The notes under the pieces: generated by a model
The model's input: only the letters and a program-made list of their open reading frames with translations
What the model was told of the DNA's origin: nothing
The model's database searches: none
Position numbers and translations under genes: made by a program
In this document: positions 36,682-45,304 of the stretch, piece by piece
How positions within the stretch are numbered: the first letter of the stretch is position 1
Layout of the letters: each line of letters opens with the position of its first letter
Origin: Bog-793 sp050013835
GTDB taxonomy: Bacteria; Actinomycetota; Acidimicrobiia; Acidimicrobiales; Bog-793
Direction: 5' to 3'
Assembly (NCBI GenBank): GCA_050013835.1
Contig: JBEKEM010000007.1
Span: 62,001 to 126,000, forward strand
Length of the DNA stretch: 64,000 nt

Positions 36682-37842
36682 TCAGTCCCGCCCGAGCGCC
36701 GCCCGGAACGCCGCCGCGTGCCCGGCCGCCGAGAGTTCCCAGCTGTATCGCCGCGCCCGGTCGATCCCCGCGGCGCGGCGCGCGGCTGTCCCCGGGCCCC
36801 CGGAGAGCGCCTCAGAGAGGGCGGCAACGAGCTCGCCCGGATCCTCCGGGTCGACAGTGCGCGCGGCGGGTCCGGCGAGCTCGGCCATCACCGTGCCCCG
36901 CGAGGTGACGAGCGGCGCGCCGCAGGCGAGCGCCTCCAGTGCGGGCAGGCCGAACCCCTCGTAGAACGACGGGTACGCCACGGCGGCCGCCCGGCGCAGG
37001 AGCGCCGGGACCAGGGTCGCGTCGACGTAGCCGAGACGCACGACCCGGTCCCGGTGCCGGGCCGCGCCGATGGCGTCCTCCAGCTCCCGCGTCCCCCAAC
37101 CCGGTGGCCCGGCGAGCACGAGCCGGAGCCCGGGGTCGTCGCCCGCCAGGGAGTCGAAGGCGGCGACGAGGGCCGGCACGTTCTTGCGGGGCTCGATCGT
37201 CCCGAGGTGCAGCAGGTAGCTGCCCCCGACGCCGAGCCGCGCAAGCACGGCCGCATCGGCGCCCGGTGCCGGCTCGGCGGGGGTGAAGACGTCGTGATCG
37301 ATGCCGTGCGGCACGACGTGGACGGCGCCCCGGGGTTCGTAGAGAGCCCGCAGGCGCCGCGCGGTAATCTCGCTAACGCAGACGATCCCAGCGGCCGACC
37401 GGGCGGCGCGGCGCAGCGCCCGGCGGAAAAAGACCACCTTCGTCCGCTCGTGCCACTCTGGGTGGTCGATCATCGAAAGGTCGTGGACCGTCACCACGGC
37501 GGGCAGGGCGAGCCCGGCCGGCATCGAGTAGTGCGGCCCGAAGAAGACCTCGGCCCCCGGGCACCGCCGGCGCAGCGCCGCCCGCAGGGCGAGCTCGCCG
37601 TAGACGACGCGCCACAGGCGCGCATCCGGCGCCGTGTCGACGACGGCGCATCCCGGGGCGAGGGCGCGCCAGCGGTCACTGTCGCCGCGCCGGGTGACGA
37701 TGTCGAGGGTGACCTCGTCCCCCCGCGCCAGCGCCGCCACGACTGCGACGGTGTACCGGCCGGCACCGACGGGGGCGACCGGCACCGCCGTTGCGTCGAC
37801 GGCGACGCCGATCCGTCCGCGTGCCGCGCCCGGCCCGTTCAC
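36682..37842 (-). CDS. GT1-family glycosyltransferase
   Basis: 386 aa from GTG 37842. GT-B fold: N-terminal acceptor half with GAGRYTVAVVAAL, C-terminal donor half with GTIEPRKNVPALVAAF near residue 215 and the EX7E-type motif SFYEGFGLPALEALACG near 305. Likely a mannosyl or other nucleotide-sugar transferase. The GTG start overlaps the previous glycosyltransferase stop by 4 bp, so both are made together. Confidence 0.88.
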   Translation of the reverse strand: MNGPGAARGRIGVAVDATAVPVAPVGAGRYTVAVVAALARGDEVTLDIVTRRGDSDRWRALAPGCAVVDTAPDARLWRVVYGELALRAALRRRCPGAEVFFGPHYSMPAGLALPAVVTVHDLSMIDHPEWHERTKVVFFRRALRRAARSAAGIVCVSEITARRLRALYEPRGAVHVVPHGIDHDVFTPAEPAPGADAAVLARLGVGGSYLLHLGTIEPRKNVPALVAAFDSLAGDDPGLRLVLAGPPGWGTRELEDAIGAARHRDRVVRLGYVDATLVPALLRRAAAVAYPSFYEGFGLPALEALACGAPLVTSRGTVMAELAGPAARTVDPEDPGELVAALSEALSGGPGTAARRAAGIDRARRYSWELSAAGHAAAFRAALGRD

Positions 37843-38972
37843 GGGCCCGCCCCGGTGAGCCGGCGCCACACCGCGACGTGGGCCGCGGCGGTCGCCCGCC
37901 AGGTGAGCCGCTCGACGCGGGCGCGGCCTTGCGCCACGAGCTGCGCCCGCAGGGCCTCGTCGGCTGCGACCCGGGCCAGCCCCGCGGCGATCGCCTCGAC
38001 GTCGAGGGCGTCGACCTCGTAGGCGGCTCCTCCCGCGGCCGGCACGGCCGCCGCCACCACCGGGGCGCCGGCCCGCATCGCCTCGACGACGGGGAGTCCG
38101 AACCCCTCGACGAGCGGCACGTAGGCGACGAGACGCGCACGCGCGTACAGGCCGGCGAGCGCCGGGGGGGCGACCCTCCCGGCGAAGACGACCCCCTCCG
38201 GCGGCGCCGAGGCCGCCTCCCCCCACCCCGCCGGTCCGACGACGACGAGCGCGAGCGGCTCGGCGCCCCGCCGTCGGGCGAGGTCGTAGGCCGCGAACAG
38301 GCGGGCGAGGTTCTTGCGCGGCTCGCGCGTCCCCACCGCGAGCAGGTACCCGCCGGTCACTCCGAGGCCCGCGAGCACCGCCTCCGCCGCGGCGGGATCG
38401 GCCGGCGGGAGGTGGTCCGAGCCCTCCTCCACCACGACGATGCGGTCGTCTCCGACGCCGACGTCCGCTTCCCGCAGCGCCCGGGCGGTCGCCTCCGACG
38501 GGACGATCGCGCACGCCGTCTCGCGCGCGACGCGCGCCAACGCCCGCTCGTGCCAGCGCCGGCCCCGCGCCGGGAAGGTCCCGGGCACGGTCCGCCAGGC
38601 GAGGTCGTGGATCGTGACGACGAGCGGGACCGCGCTCGGCGGGGCCGCCAGGGAGACGGCGTGGACAAGCGAGGCGTCCCGTCCGATCCGCCCGAACCCG
38701 GCGGCCCAGGCGCGCACGAGCGCCCCCGCCGGCAGGGCCGAATTCTCGAGGGGGAACCCGAGCGAGCCGAGCGGGTCCTGGCCGGCGGGCGGACGGGAAG
38801 CGTAGAGGCGACACGGCGGCCGCTCCGAGTCGGCGAGCGCCGCCAGACCGCCCAGCAGACCGCGCGCGTAGGTGCCGATGCCGCCGGGTACCGTCCGCCG
38901 GAGCTGCTCGACGACGAGGATGACCCCCCGGTCGAGCCGGGCCCCCGCGCCCCGGTCGGCGTGCCCACTCAC
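37839..38972 (-). CDS. GT1-family glycosyltransferase
   Basis: 377 aa from GTG 38972. Same GT-B plan as its downstream neighbour: PGGIGTYARGLLGGL near residue 27, GTREPRKNLARLFAAY and LVEGFGLPVVEAMRAGAPV. The two genes look like paralogues acting at successive sugars. Both edges have GTGA overlaps, with cofE upstream and the second GT1 downstream. The frame open upstream of 38972 belongs to cofE on another register. Confidence 0.87.
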   Translation of the reverse strand: MSGHADRGAGARLDRGVILVVEQLRRTVPGGIGTYARGLLGGLAALADSERPPCRLYASRPPAGQDPLGSLGFPLENSALPAGALVRAWAAGFGRIGRDASLVHAVSLAAPPSAVPLVVTIHDLAWRTVPGTFPARGRRWHERALARVARETACAIVPSEATARALREADVGVGDDRIVVVEEGSDHLPPADPAAAEAVLAGLGVTGGYLLAVGTREPRKNLARLFAAYDLARRRGAEPLALVVVGPAGWGEAASAPPEGVVFAGRVAPPALAGLYARARLVAYVPLVEGFGLPVVEAMRAGAPVVAAAVPAAGGAAYEVDALDVEAIAAGLARVAADEALRAQLVAQGRARVERLTWRATAAAHVAVWRRLTGAGP

Positions 38973-39673
38973 CGGAAGAGGTCCTCGCCGTACGGGCGGA
39001 CGATCTCCGCGGCGACCGACGATTCCCGCAGCCAGGACCGGTCGACGCCGCGCACGATCGCCACCGGAACGTGGGCCGCCTTGCCCATCACCAGCTCGGC
39101 CGCGGCGGCGATCTCGTCGGCGACGCACATCTCGGTCGCGGCGAGCATCCGCCCCGAGCCGTCGAGCGTGCCGCGCAGGTCGACGACGGCGGCGATGCCG
39201 GCGCAGCCGATCGCGACATCGACGAGGCCCCGCCGCCAGGCCCGTCCGAACGTGTCCGAGATGACGACGCCGATCTCGAGGCCCCGGATCGCCCGCACTG
39301 CGTCGCGGATGCCCCGCGCCGAGCGGTCGGGGTCGACCGGCAGGAGCACGGCGGAACCCTCGGCGACGTTCGAAAGGTCGACTCCAGAGTTGGCGCAGAC
39401 GAAGCCGTGGCGTGTCTCGGTGATGACGAGCTCGCCCCGGCGCCGCAGGACCCGGACGGCCTCAGACTCGGCGAGCCGCCGCTTGGCATCGGGATCGGCT
39501 GGGTCGACGGTCACGACACGGCCCTCGGCCTTGGAGACGATCTTCTGGGTGACGACGACGACGTCGCTCTGTTCGACGGGTGCCCGGTCGGCGAGGAGGG
39601 CGCCGAGGCTTGAGCCCGGGACGATCTCGGGGAGCCCCTCCACGCCGAGCACGGTGAGCGACGCCGGTGCCAT
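38969..39673 (-). CDS. cofE: Coenzyme F420-0:L-glutamate ligase (CofE domain only)
   Basis: 234 aa from ATG 39673. The F420 ligase domain is complete (VVTQKIVSKAEGR, ETRHGFVCANSGVD, VVISDTFGRAWRRG), with GTP-dependent addition of glutamate to F420-0. It lacks the C-terminal nitroreductase domain that makes FbiB of mycobacteria bifunctional, so it is the short archaeal-type CofE and the last FMN-dependent step must be supplied elsewhere. Start and cofD stop overlap by 1 nt (TGATG). Confidence 0.91.
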   Translation of the reverse strand: MAPASLTVLGVEGLPEIVPGSSLGALLADRAPVEQSDVVVVTQKIVSKAEGRVVTVDPADPDAKRRLAESEAVRVLRRRGELVITETRHGFVCANSGVDLSNVAEGSAVLLPVDPDRSARGIRDAVRAIRGLEIGVVISDTFGRAWRRGLVDVAIGCAGIAAVVDLRGTLDGSGRMLAATEMCVADEIAAAAELVMGKAAHVPVAIVRGVDRSWLRESSVAAEIVRPYGEDLFR

Positions 39674-40608
39674 CACCGCGCCTTGCCAACGGCGGCGAGG
39701 GTCACCCGGGCGAGCTCCGCCGCGACGCCGGGGGTGCGCATCACCGTGTCGGTGACGATGGGGCGCACGCCGAGGGCTGAGACCGCGCCCGCGAGACCGG
39801 CGTCTGCCGTGTCGAGCACGAGCACGCTCGCGTAGGGGCCCAAAAGCCGCGCCACGCCGGCAGCCGACGACTCGTGGCCGAGCTCGACGAGAAGTTGGTC
39901 GGCGGGGCCCTTCAGCGCCCGGCCGGCGACGATCGGCGAGATGGCGACGACCCGGTCCCGCCGGCGCGCCACGGCTTCGCCGATCCCCGGGACGGCGAGG
40001 ATGGGAGCGATCGAGAGCAGCGGGTTCGAGGGTGCGAGCACGATCAGCTCGGCTGAGGCGAGGGCCGCCTCGACCCCCGGCGCCGGCCGCGCCGACCCGG
40101 CGCGGGCGTAGTCGATCGACTCGACGGCGACACCGTGGCGGAGGTGGACGAAGTACTCCTGGAAGTCGACCTCCCGGCCGTCGGCGAGCCGGAGGCGGGT
40201 CCGCACGTCGTCGTCGGTCATCGGCAGGAGCGCGATCTTCAGCCCCCATGCCGCGACGATCTCGGCGGTCACCTCCGACAGGGTCGCGCCGGCCCCGAGC
40301 CGCTGGGTCCGGTAGAGGTGCGTCGCCAGGTCACGGTCGCCCAGCCGGAACCAGGTTGCGACGCCGAATCGGTCGAGGGCGTCCATCGCGCCAAACGAGT
40401 CCCCGGCCAGGCCCCAGCCCGTCTCGGGGTTCACCGCCCCGGCGAGCGTGTAAGTCACGGTGTCGAGGTCCGGGCAGACGTGCAGCCCGTGCAACACGGC
40501 GTCGTCGCCGGTGTTGCCGATCACGGTGACCTCCGACCCGGCGACCACGCCGACGAGCCCGGAAAGGAAGCGCGCCGCGCCGACCCCGCCGGCGAGGACG
40601 GCGATCAC
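39673..40608 (-). CDS. cofD: 2-phospho-L-lactate (PEP) transferase, F420 biosynthesis
   Basis: 311 aa from GTG 40608, overlapping the epimerase stop as GTGA. N-terminal AVLAGGVGAARFL nucleotide/Fo pocket, GNTGDD, and LAPSNPLLSIAPIL near residue 170 are CofD/FbiA signatures. It joins the phospholactate/PEP-derived unit to Fo. With cofE this shows that the organism makes F420. Fo synthase (fbiC) is not in the window. Confidence 0.92.
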   Translation of the reverse strand: MIAVLAGGVGAARFLSGLVGVVAGSEVTVIGNTGDDAVLHGLHVCPDLDTVTYTLAGAVNPETGWGLAGDSFGAMDALDRFGVATWFRLGDRDLATHLYRTQRLGAGATLSEVTAEIVAAWGLKIALLPMTDDDVRTRLRLADGREVDFQEYFVHLRHGVAVESIDYARAGSARPAPGVEAALASAELIVLAPSNPLLSIAPILAVPGIGEAVARRRDRVVAISPIVAGRALKGPADQLLVELGHESSAAGVARLLGPYASVLVLDTADAGLAGAVSALGVRPIVTDTVMRTPGVAAELARVTLAAVGKAR

Positions 40609-41567
40609 TGGCGTGCCCCGCGGTGGGCGCGGCCGGCGGCGAAGGCGAGGGTGGCCGCGACGCCGTCCTCCAGCGGGGTCCACGGCGCCCAGCCGAGGTG
40701 GAGCCTGGCCCGCGAGGTGTCGAGCGCGTTCGCCCGCACGTCGCCGGGACGGACCGGACCGTACTGCGGAGCGAGCAGCGATCCCGCCTGCGACGCCATC
40801 GTCGCGTAGAGCCGCGCCACCGACGTCTGCACCCCCGTGCCGACGTTGATGAGGAGACCGCCGCCGCGCTCGACGGCACGGGTGAAGGCGTCGACCGCGT
40901 CGTCGACGAACAGGAAGTCCCGGGTCTGCAGACCGTCGCCGTCGAGCGTCGAGGCCCGGCCGGCGACAAGGTCGGCCGCGAAGCGGGCGACGACCCCGGC
41001 CTCTCCAGTCGAGTCCTGGCGCGGCCCGTAGACGTTGGCGAGCGCGAGGGCCGTGTACTCCAGCCCGTACAGGTCACGGAAGGCCCGGAGGTAGTCGAGC
41101 GCGAGCTTCTTCGAGATCCCGTAGGGCGAGGACGGCCGGAACGGGTGCGTCTCGTCGACCGGGAGCTCGCGAGCCTCGAGAGCGCCGTACAGGGTGCCCC
41201 CGCTGGCGGCGAAGACGACCTTGCGCACGCCGGCACGGCGGGCGCCGTCGAGGACGCGGGCCGTCCCGCCGACGTTCACGGCCGCGTCGAAGCCCGGGTC
41301 CCGCTCGGAGGCGGCGACGCTCGGCTGCCCGGCGAGGTGGAAGACGATCTCCGGCCGGCGCCGTTCGAGCAGCGCCACGACACCCGCATCGGTCACGTCG
41401 ATCTGGTGGAAGCGGAACTCCCCACCGCGGACCCTCGCCTCGGCGAGGTTGGCGAGCGACCCGGTCGACAGGTCATCGGCGACGTCGACCGCGTGCCCCT
41501 CGGCAAGCAGTCGGTCGACGAGGTTCGATCCGATGAACCCCGCCCCACCGGTGACCAAGGCGCGCAT
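40605..41567 (-). CDS. NAD-dependent nucleotide-sugar epimerase (GalE-like)
   Basis: 320 aa. Rossmann motif TGGAGFIGSNL at residues 6-16, AGQPSVAASERDP, and YGISK catalytic pair (Tyr/Lys). Most similar in pattern to UDP-glucose 4-epimerase and WbpP-type UDP-GlcNAc epimerases. It may provide UDP-Gal or another sugar to the neighbouring transferases. ATG 41567; the 3' end overlaps cofD by 4 bp. Confidence 0.85.
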   Translation of the reverse strand: MRALVTGGAGFIGSNLVDRLLAEGHAVDVADDLSTGSLANLAEARVRGGEFRFHQIDVTDAGVVALLERRRPEIVFHLAGQPSVAASERDPGFDAAVNVGGTARVLDGARRAGVRKVVFAASGGTLYGALEARELPVDETHPFRPSSPYGISKKLALDYLRAFRDLYGLEYTALALANVYGPRQDSTGEAGVVARFAADLVAGRASTLDGDGLQTRDFLFVDDAVDAFTRAVERGGGLLINVGTGVQTSVARLYATMASQAGSLLAPQYGPVRPGDVRANALDTSRARLHLGWAPWTPLEDGVAATLAFAAGRAHRGARQ

Positions 41568-41575
41568 GGGAGGCG

Positions 41576-42655
41576 TCAGTCGGGACGGCGCGCGCCGACG
41601 AGGGTGTCGCCGTCGTCGACGACGAAGCCCGCGCCGATGACCGTCGACGCCGACAGCCACGCCCCCGGGCCGACCACTGCCCCCGGGCCGATGATCGAAG
41701 CCTCGACCGTCGCCTTGGAGGAGATGCGGCAGCCGGCGAGGAGGATCGAGCCCCGCACCGTCGCCCCCGAGGCGACGTGCGCCCTCGGGCCGACCACCGC
41801 GTCCTCGACGAGCGCGCCCGGCGAGATCACGGCGCCGGCACCGAGGAAGGCACAACCCTGAACCTCGCCCGCGACGACGGCCCCCGGTGCGACGAAGACA
41901 CCCGGGGCGCGCACCTCGGACTCCGGAAGGACGACGTTCGGGCGGAGGCCGGCGAGCACGTCGAGCTGCGCCCTCACGTACCGTTCCGGCGTCCCGGTGT
42001 CGATCCAGTAGGCGTCGGAGTCGTAGGCGTAGACCTCGCGCCGCCCGACGAAGAGCGGCAGGATCTCGCGTTCGACCGACACGGTGCGGCCATGGGCGAT
42101 CGAGGCGAGCACCCGCGGCTCGAAGACGTAGGCCCCGGCGCTGATGAGGTTCGAGGGCGCCTCGTTTCGCGGTGGCTTCTCGACGAAGGCGAGCACGCGC
42201 TTGTCGTCATCGAGCGCCACGACCCCGTAGGGGGAAGGGTCCTCGACCGGGGTGAGCGCGATCGTGATCGCTGCGCCACGGTCCTCGTGCAGGGCCACGA
42301 GCTCGCCCAGATCGAGATCGGTGAGGACGTCACCGTTGAAGACGAGCACCGGCTCGTCCGTCATCCCGGCCGCCTCGGCGGCGAAGAGCACCGCCCCCGC
42401 CGTGTCGAGCCGATGCGGTTCGACCGCGTAGCAGATCTGCACACCGGCCCACGTCTCACCGGGGAAGGCCGCAAAGAAGGGTTCCGGCTGGTAGCCGAGC
42501 GAGAGCACGACGCGGTTCACGCCGTAGAGCCCGAGCCACTCGACGACCCTGGCGATGATCGGCCGCTCGACGATCGGCAACATCGGCTTGGGCACGTCGT
42601 AGGTGAGCGGACGAAGCCTCGTCCCCTCACCGCCGACGAGAACGATCCCCTGCAC
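41576..42655 (-). CDS. NDP-sugar pyrophosphorylase (mannose-1-phosphate guanylyltransferase-like)
   Basis: 359 aa. N-terminal nucleotidyltransferase with GGEGTRLRPLTYDVPKPMLP (residues 8-27), FNGDVLTDL and FVEKP, plus a C-terminal left-handed beta-helix (about 250-345, hexapeptide repeats). This two-domain plan fits ManC/GMPP-type enzymes that use ManB's product to make GDP-mannose; a glucose-1-P thymidylyltransferase is less likely because of the beta-helix. Its place beside cofDE resembles mycobacterial manC next to fbiAB. Confidence 0.86.
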   Translation of the reverse strand: MQGIVLVGGEGTRLRPLTYDVPKPMLPIVERPIIARVVEWLGLYGVNRVVLSLGYQPEPFFAAFPGETWAGVQICYAVEPHRLDTAGAVLFAAEAAGMTDEPVLVFNGDVLTDLDLGELVALHEDRGAAITIALTPVEDPSPYGVVALDDDKRVLAFVEKPPRNEAPSNLISAGAYVFEPRVLASIAHGRTVSVEREILPLFVGRREVYAYDSDAYWIDTGTPERYVRAQLDVLAGLRPNVVLPESEVRAPGVFVAPGAVVAGEVQGCAFLGAGAVISPGALVEDAVVGPRAHVASGATVRGSILLAGCRISSKATVEASIIGPGAVVGPGAWLSASTVIGAGFVVDDGDTLVGARRPD

Positions 42656-42689
42656 CGTCAGTTGCTCCCTGTCGGGTCCCCGATCACAC

Positions 42690-43490
42690 CTACTTCTTCT
42701 TCGTGCCCGGCGTCGTCGTCGTGGTCACCGCCGACGTGGTCGTCGTCGTGCTCCCCTTCGGCAGCGTGGTCGTGGTCGAGGTCGGCACGGTCGACGTCGT
42801 CGGCAGCCCCTGCCCCGTGATGAGGTCCTCGAGATCGCTCACCGCCCGCGAGGGTGGCGCGGGGATCGGGGTGCCCGCGGGCATGAAGGCGACCGTGATC
42901 ATCTCGCCGTTCGAGATGTGGATCTCGGCGGGGGTGGAGCTGATCCGCGACGACACCGCCGTCGGTGAGTTCCAGATCTTGGCGACGAGCTCACCCTTGC
43001 CCTTGACGGGACCGGTGCAGCTCTCCCCGTCGGTCCATGTCCGCCGGCCCTTGCCCGGGTAGCGCAGCTCGTGGTTCGTGAGCCTCAGCCCGGAGTAGGC
43101 GTAGCCCTTGGCGAACAGTCCGAGCGTCGCCTTCGGGCCCTCGTAGGCGGCGGCTCCGGCTCCGGCGAGAGACGGACGGGCGTTGATTAGACCGGACCCG
43201 ACGCTGCCGATCCCGACCGGGTTGGTGGCGGTGTTCGCGCTCGCCGGCAGCCCCGGCTCGACCTTGCCGCAGATGTCGATCGAGAGCGCCGCGTACCAGT
43301 TGGACTTCGCCGTGGGGCCTTCTGGGACGCGGAGCACCTCGTCCCGGCTGTACACGATGAGACCGATCCCGACGACGACGATGACGGTCATGAGGAAGTA
43401 CCACGCCATGGGACGACGCGCCCGGTAACTCTTGCTGCCTCCGCTCGAGGCGGCGCGCGCGACTGTCCTTCCAAACGAACCTCGTGCCAT
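42690..43490 (-). CDS. Membrane-anchored protein with Thr-rich C-terminus, unknown function
   Basis: 266 aa. Basic N-terminus, single TM helix (about 29-47), extracytoplasmic domain with a possible Cys pair (IDICGK near 73 and GESCTGP near 156), then a Thr/Ser-rich low-complexity tail (228-266) ending in three Lys. I do not recognise the family. Promoter-like TAAACT lies 9 nt before ATG 43490. It is a candidate wall-spanning or glycosylated surface protein by composition only. Confidence 0.75.
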   Translation of the reverse strand: MARGSFGRTVARAASSGGSKSYRARRPMAWYFLMTVIVVVGIGLIVYSRDEVLRVPEGPTAKSNWYAALSIDICGKVEPGLPASANTATNPVGIGSVGSGLINARPSLAGAGAAAYEGPKATLGLFAKGYAYSGLRLTNHELRYPGKGRRTWTDGESCTGPVKGKGELVAKIWNSPTAVSSRISSTPAEIHISNGEMITVAFMPAGTPIPAPPSRAVSDLEDLITGQGLPTTSTVPTSTTTTLPKGSTTTTTSAVTTTTTPGTKKK

Positions 43491-43502
43491 GGCGCGCCGA
43501 GT

Positions 43503-44402
43503 TTAGTCAAGCCCCGACGGGCGAGAACCCCGTCGGCTCGAGAAGAACTGACGCGACCAGGCGAGGCCGAGGCGCAGGATCAGGCCTCCTGCCACGGGAA
43601 CGAGGAGCACCGATCGCACGCCGACCAACGACTTGCGGGCGAACCGCCAAGTCGAGCGGTGGTGCGCGGCGAGCATGCGGTACGGGTGGGCCGCCGTCGA
43701 CAGCCCCTGGTGGTGGACGGCGGCGGCGGCCGGCTCGTAGAGGACCCGCCACCCCGCCCGGCGCAGCCGCCAGCACAGATCGAGGTCCTCGACGTACATG
43801 AAGTAGCCCTCGTCGAATCCGCCGACGGATTCGAACGCCTCCCGCCGAACGAGGCAGCAGGCCCCCGAGACCCAGTCCGCCTCGCGGACGCCGGCCGGCG
43901 CGTCGGGCGGGCTCCCCCGGTACCGCCTCGTCCAGCGGTTGTCCGGCCAAATGAGACCCACGAAGGCGTGCCCCGCCCCGACCGTGAAGCTCGGGAACGA
44001 GCGGGCCGACGGGTACGGCTCGCCTGCCACGTCGCGGATCGCCGGTCCGACGACGGCGACGTCCGGCTCGGCGTCGAGCGCCTTTCCCAACGCGTCGACG
44101 GCACCGGGGTCGATCACGATGTCGGGGTTGACGACGAGGACGTACGGCGTCGTGAGCAGCGCGGCGCCCCGGTTTACCGCCGTCCCGTAGCCGAGGTTCC
44201 TCCCCGTCCGCTCGACCCGCACCGAGGTGTCGTCAGCGTCGAGCGTCGCTAGCGACCCGTCGACCGAGCCGTTGTCGACGACCACGATCTCGGCCACCCC
44301 CGCCGCCCGCAGGCTGGCGACACAGGCCGCAAGCGCCAAACCCGTGTTGTAGTTGACGACCGCGGCGCCGGTGCGGCCGGCGGGCCCCGACGATCCAGCC
44401 AC
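43503..44402 (-). CDS. GT2-family glycosyltransferase (WbbL-like)
   Basis: 299 aa from GTG 44402. GT-A fold: VVNYNTG at 15-21, DNGSVDGS, the donor/metal motif LVVNPDIVIDP (89-99), and YVEDLDLCWRLRRAG near residue 210. The placement next to rfbD is as for mycobacterial wbbL (rhamnosyltransferase), so a dTDP-rhamnose-dependent transferase is the leading guess. Amphipathic C-terminal helix; membrane-associated. Confidence 0.85.
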   Translation of the reverse strand: MAGSSGPAGRTGAAVVNYNTGLALAACVASLRAAGVAEIVVVDNGSVDGSLATLDADDTSVRVERTGRNLGYGTAVNRGAALLTTPYVLVVNPDIVIDPGAVDALGKALDAEPDVAVVGPAIRDVAGEPYPSARSFPSFTVGAGHAFVGLIWPDNRWTRRYRGSPPDAPAGVREADWVSGACCLVRREAFESVGGFDEGYFMYVEDLDLCWRLRRAGWRVLYEPAAAAVHHQGLSTAAHPYRMLAAHHRSTWRFARKSLVGVRSVLLVPVAGGLILRLGLAWSRQFFSSRRGSRPSGLD

Positions 44403-44427
44403 GGCTAGGCGCGCGCCGCGGCGTCGC

Positions 44428-45300
44428 TCAAGCGACGAGCTCCGCGACGAGCGCCGCGACGGACGTCCGCCAGTCCGGCAGCAGCGCCATCCCGGACAGT
44501 CGCAGGGCGGCGTTGTCGAGCACGGAGTTCTGCGGGCGCGGGGCGGGGCGCGGGGGGACGAGCTCGTCGGTCGAGATCGGTTCGACGCGGGAGGCGTCGC
44601 CTCCGGCCGCCTCAACCACGGCGCAGGCGAAGCCGAACCACGACGTCGTCCCCTGGTTCGTCACGTGAAACAGCCCGCTGCGGCGCTCGAGCGACAGCGA
44701 CACGAGCGTGCGGGCGAGATCGTGGGCGACCGTCGGGCTCCCGCGCTGGTCGGCGACGAAGCGCAGCGGCCCTTCGCCGTCCATGAGCTTGAGCACGGTC
44801 TTCACCATGTTCGCCCCGTTCCGCCCGACTAGCCACGAGGTGCGCACGACGAGCCCGTCCGGCCCGATCTCGCGTTCGCCAGCGAGCTTCGAGCGTCCGT
44901 AGAACGAGAGGGGGTTCGGCTCGTCCCACTCCGTGTAGGGGCGGTCGAGCGTCCCGTCAAAGACGTAGTCGGTCGAGATGTAGGTCACGTGGGCGCCGAC
45001 CAGACGCGCTGCCTCGACGACGTGGCGCGTCCCAAGGGCGTTCACCGACCAGGCCCGGTCGCGCTCGGTCTCGCAGGCGTCGACGGCCGTGTAGGCGGCA
45101 AGGTGGAGCACGAGGGAGGGTTCGTAGGCGGCGAATGCCGTCATCACTGTGTCGCGATCGGTGATGTCGAGCTCGGGCACGTCCGAGGCGATGACCTCAA
45201 AACCGCGGTTCCGCGTCCGCTCCGCCGACCGGCGCTCCAGCTCGGCGACGACCTCCGTCCCGAGCTGGCCGCGTGCCCCGGTGACGAGGACGCGCATCAT
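44428..45300 (-). CDS. rfbD: dTDP-4-dehydrorhamnose reductase
   Basis: 290 aa; ATG 45300 with a second ATG at 45297. Rossmann GARGQLGTEV near residue 8, ISTDYVFDG (108-116), catalytic Y134/K138 in FYGRSK. Reduces dTDP-4-keto-rhamnose with NADPH to dTDP-L-rhamnose. It follows rfbB by 4 bp; rfbA and rfbC are not in the window. Confidence 0.92.
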   Translation of the reverse strand: MMRVLVTGARGQLGTEVVAELERRSAERTRNRGFEVIASDVPELDITDRDTVMTAFAAYEPSLVLHLAAYTAVDACETERDRAWSVNALGTRHVVEAARLVGAHVTYISTDYVFDGTLDRPYTEWDEPNPLSFYGRSKLAGEREIGPDGLVVRTSWLVGRNGANMVKTVLKLMDGEGPLRFVADQRGSPTVAHDLARTLVSLSLERRSGLFHVTNQGTTSWFGFACAVVEAAGGDASRVEPISTDELVPPRPAPRPQNSVLDNAALRLSGMALLPDWRTSVAALVAELVA

Positions 45301-45304
45301 CGTC

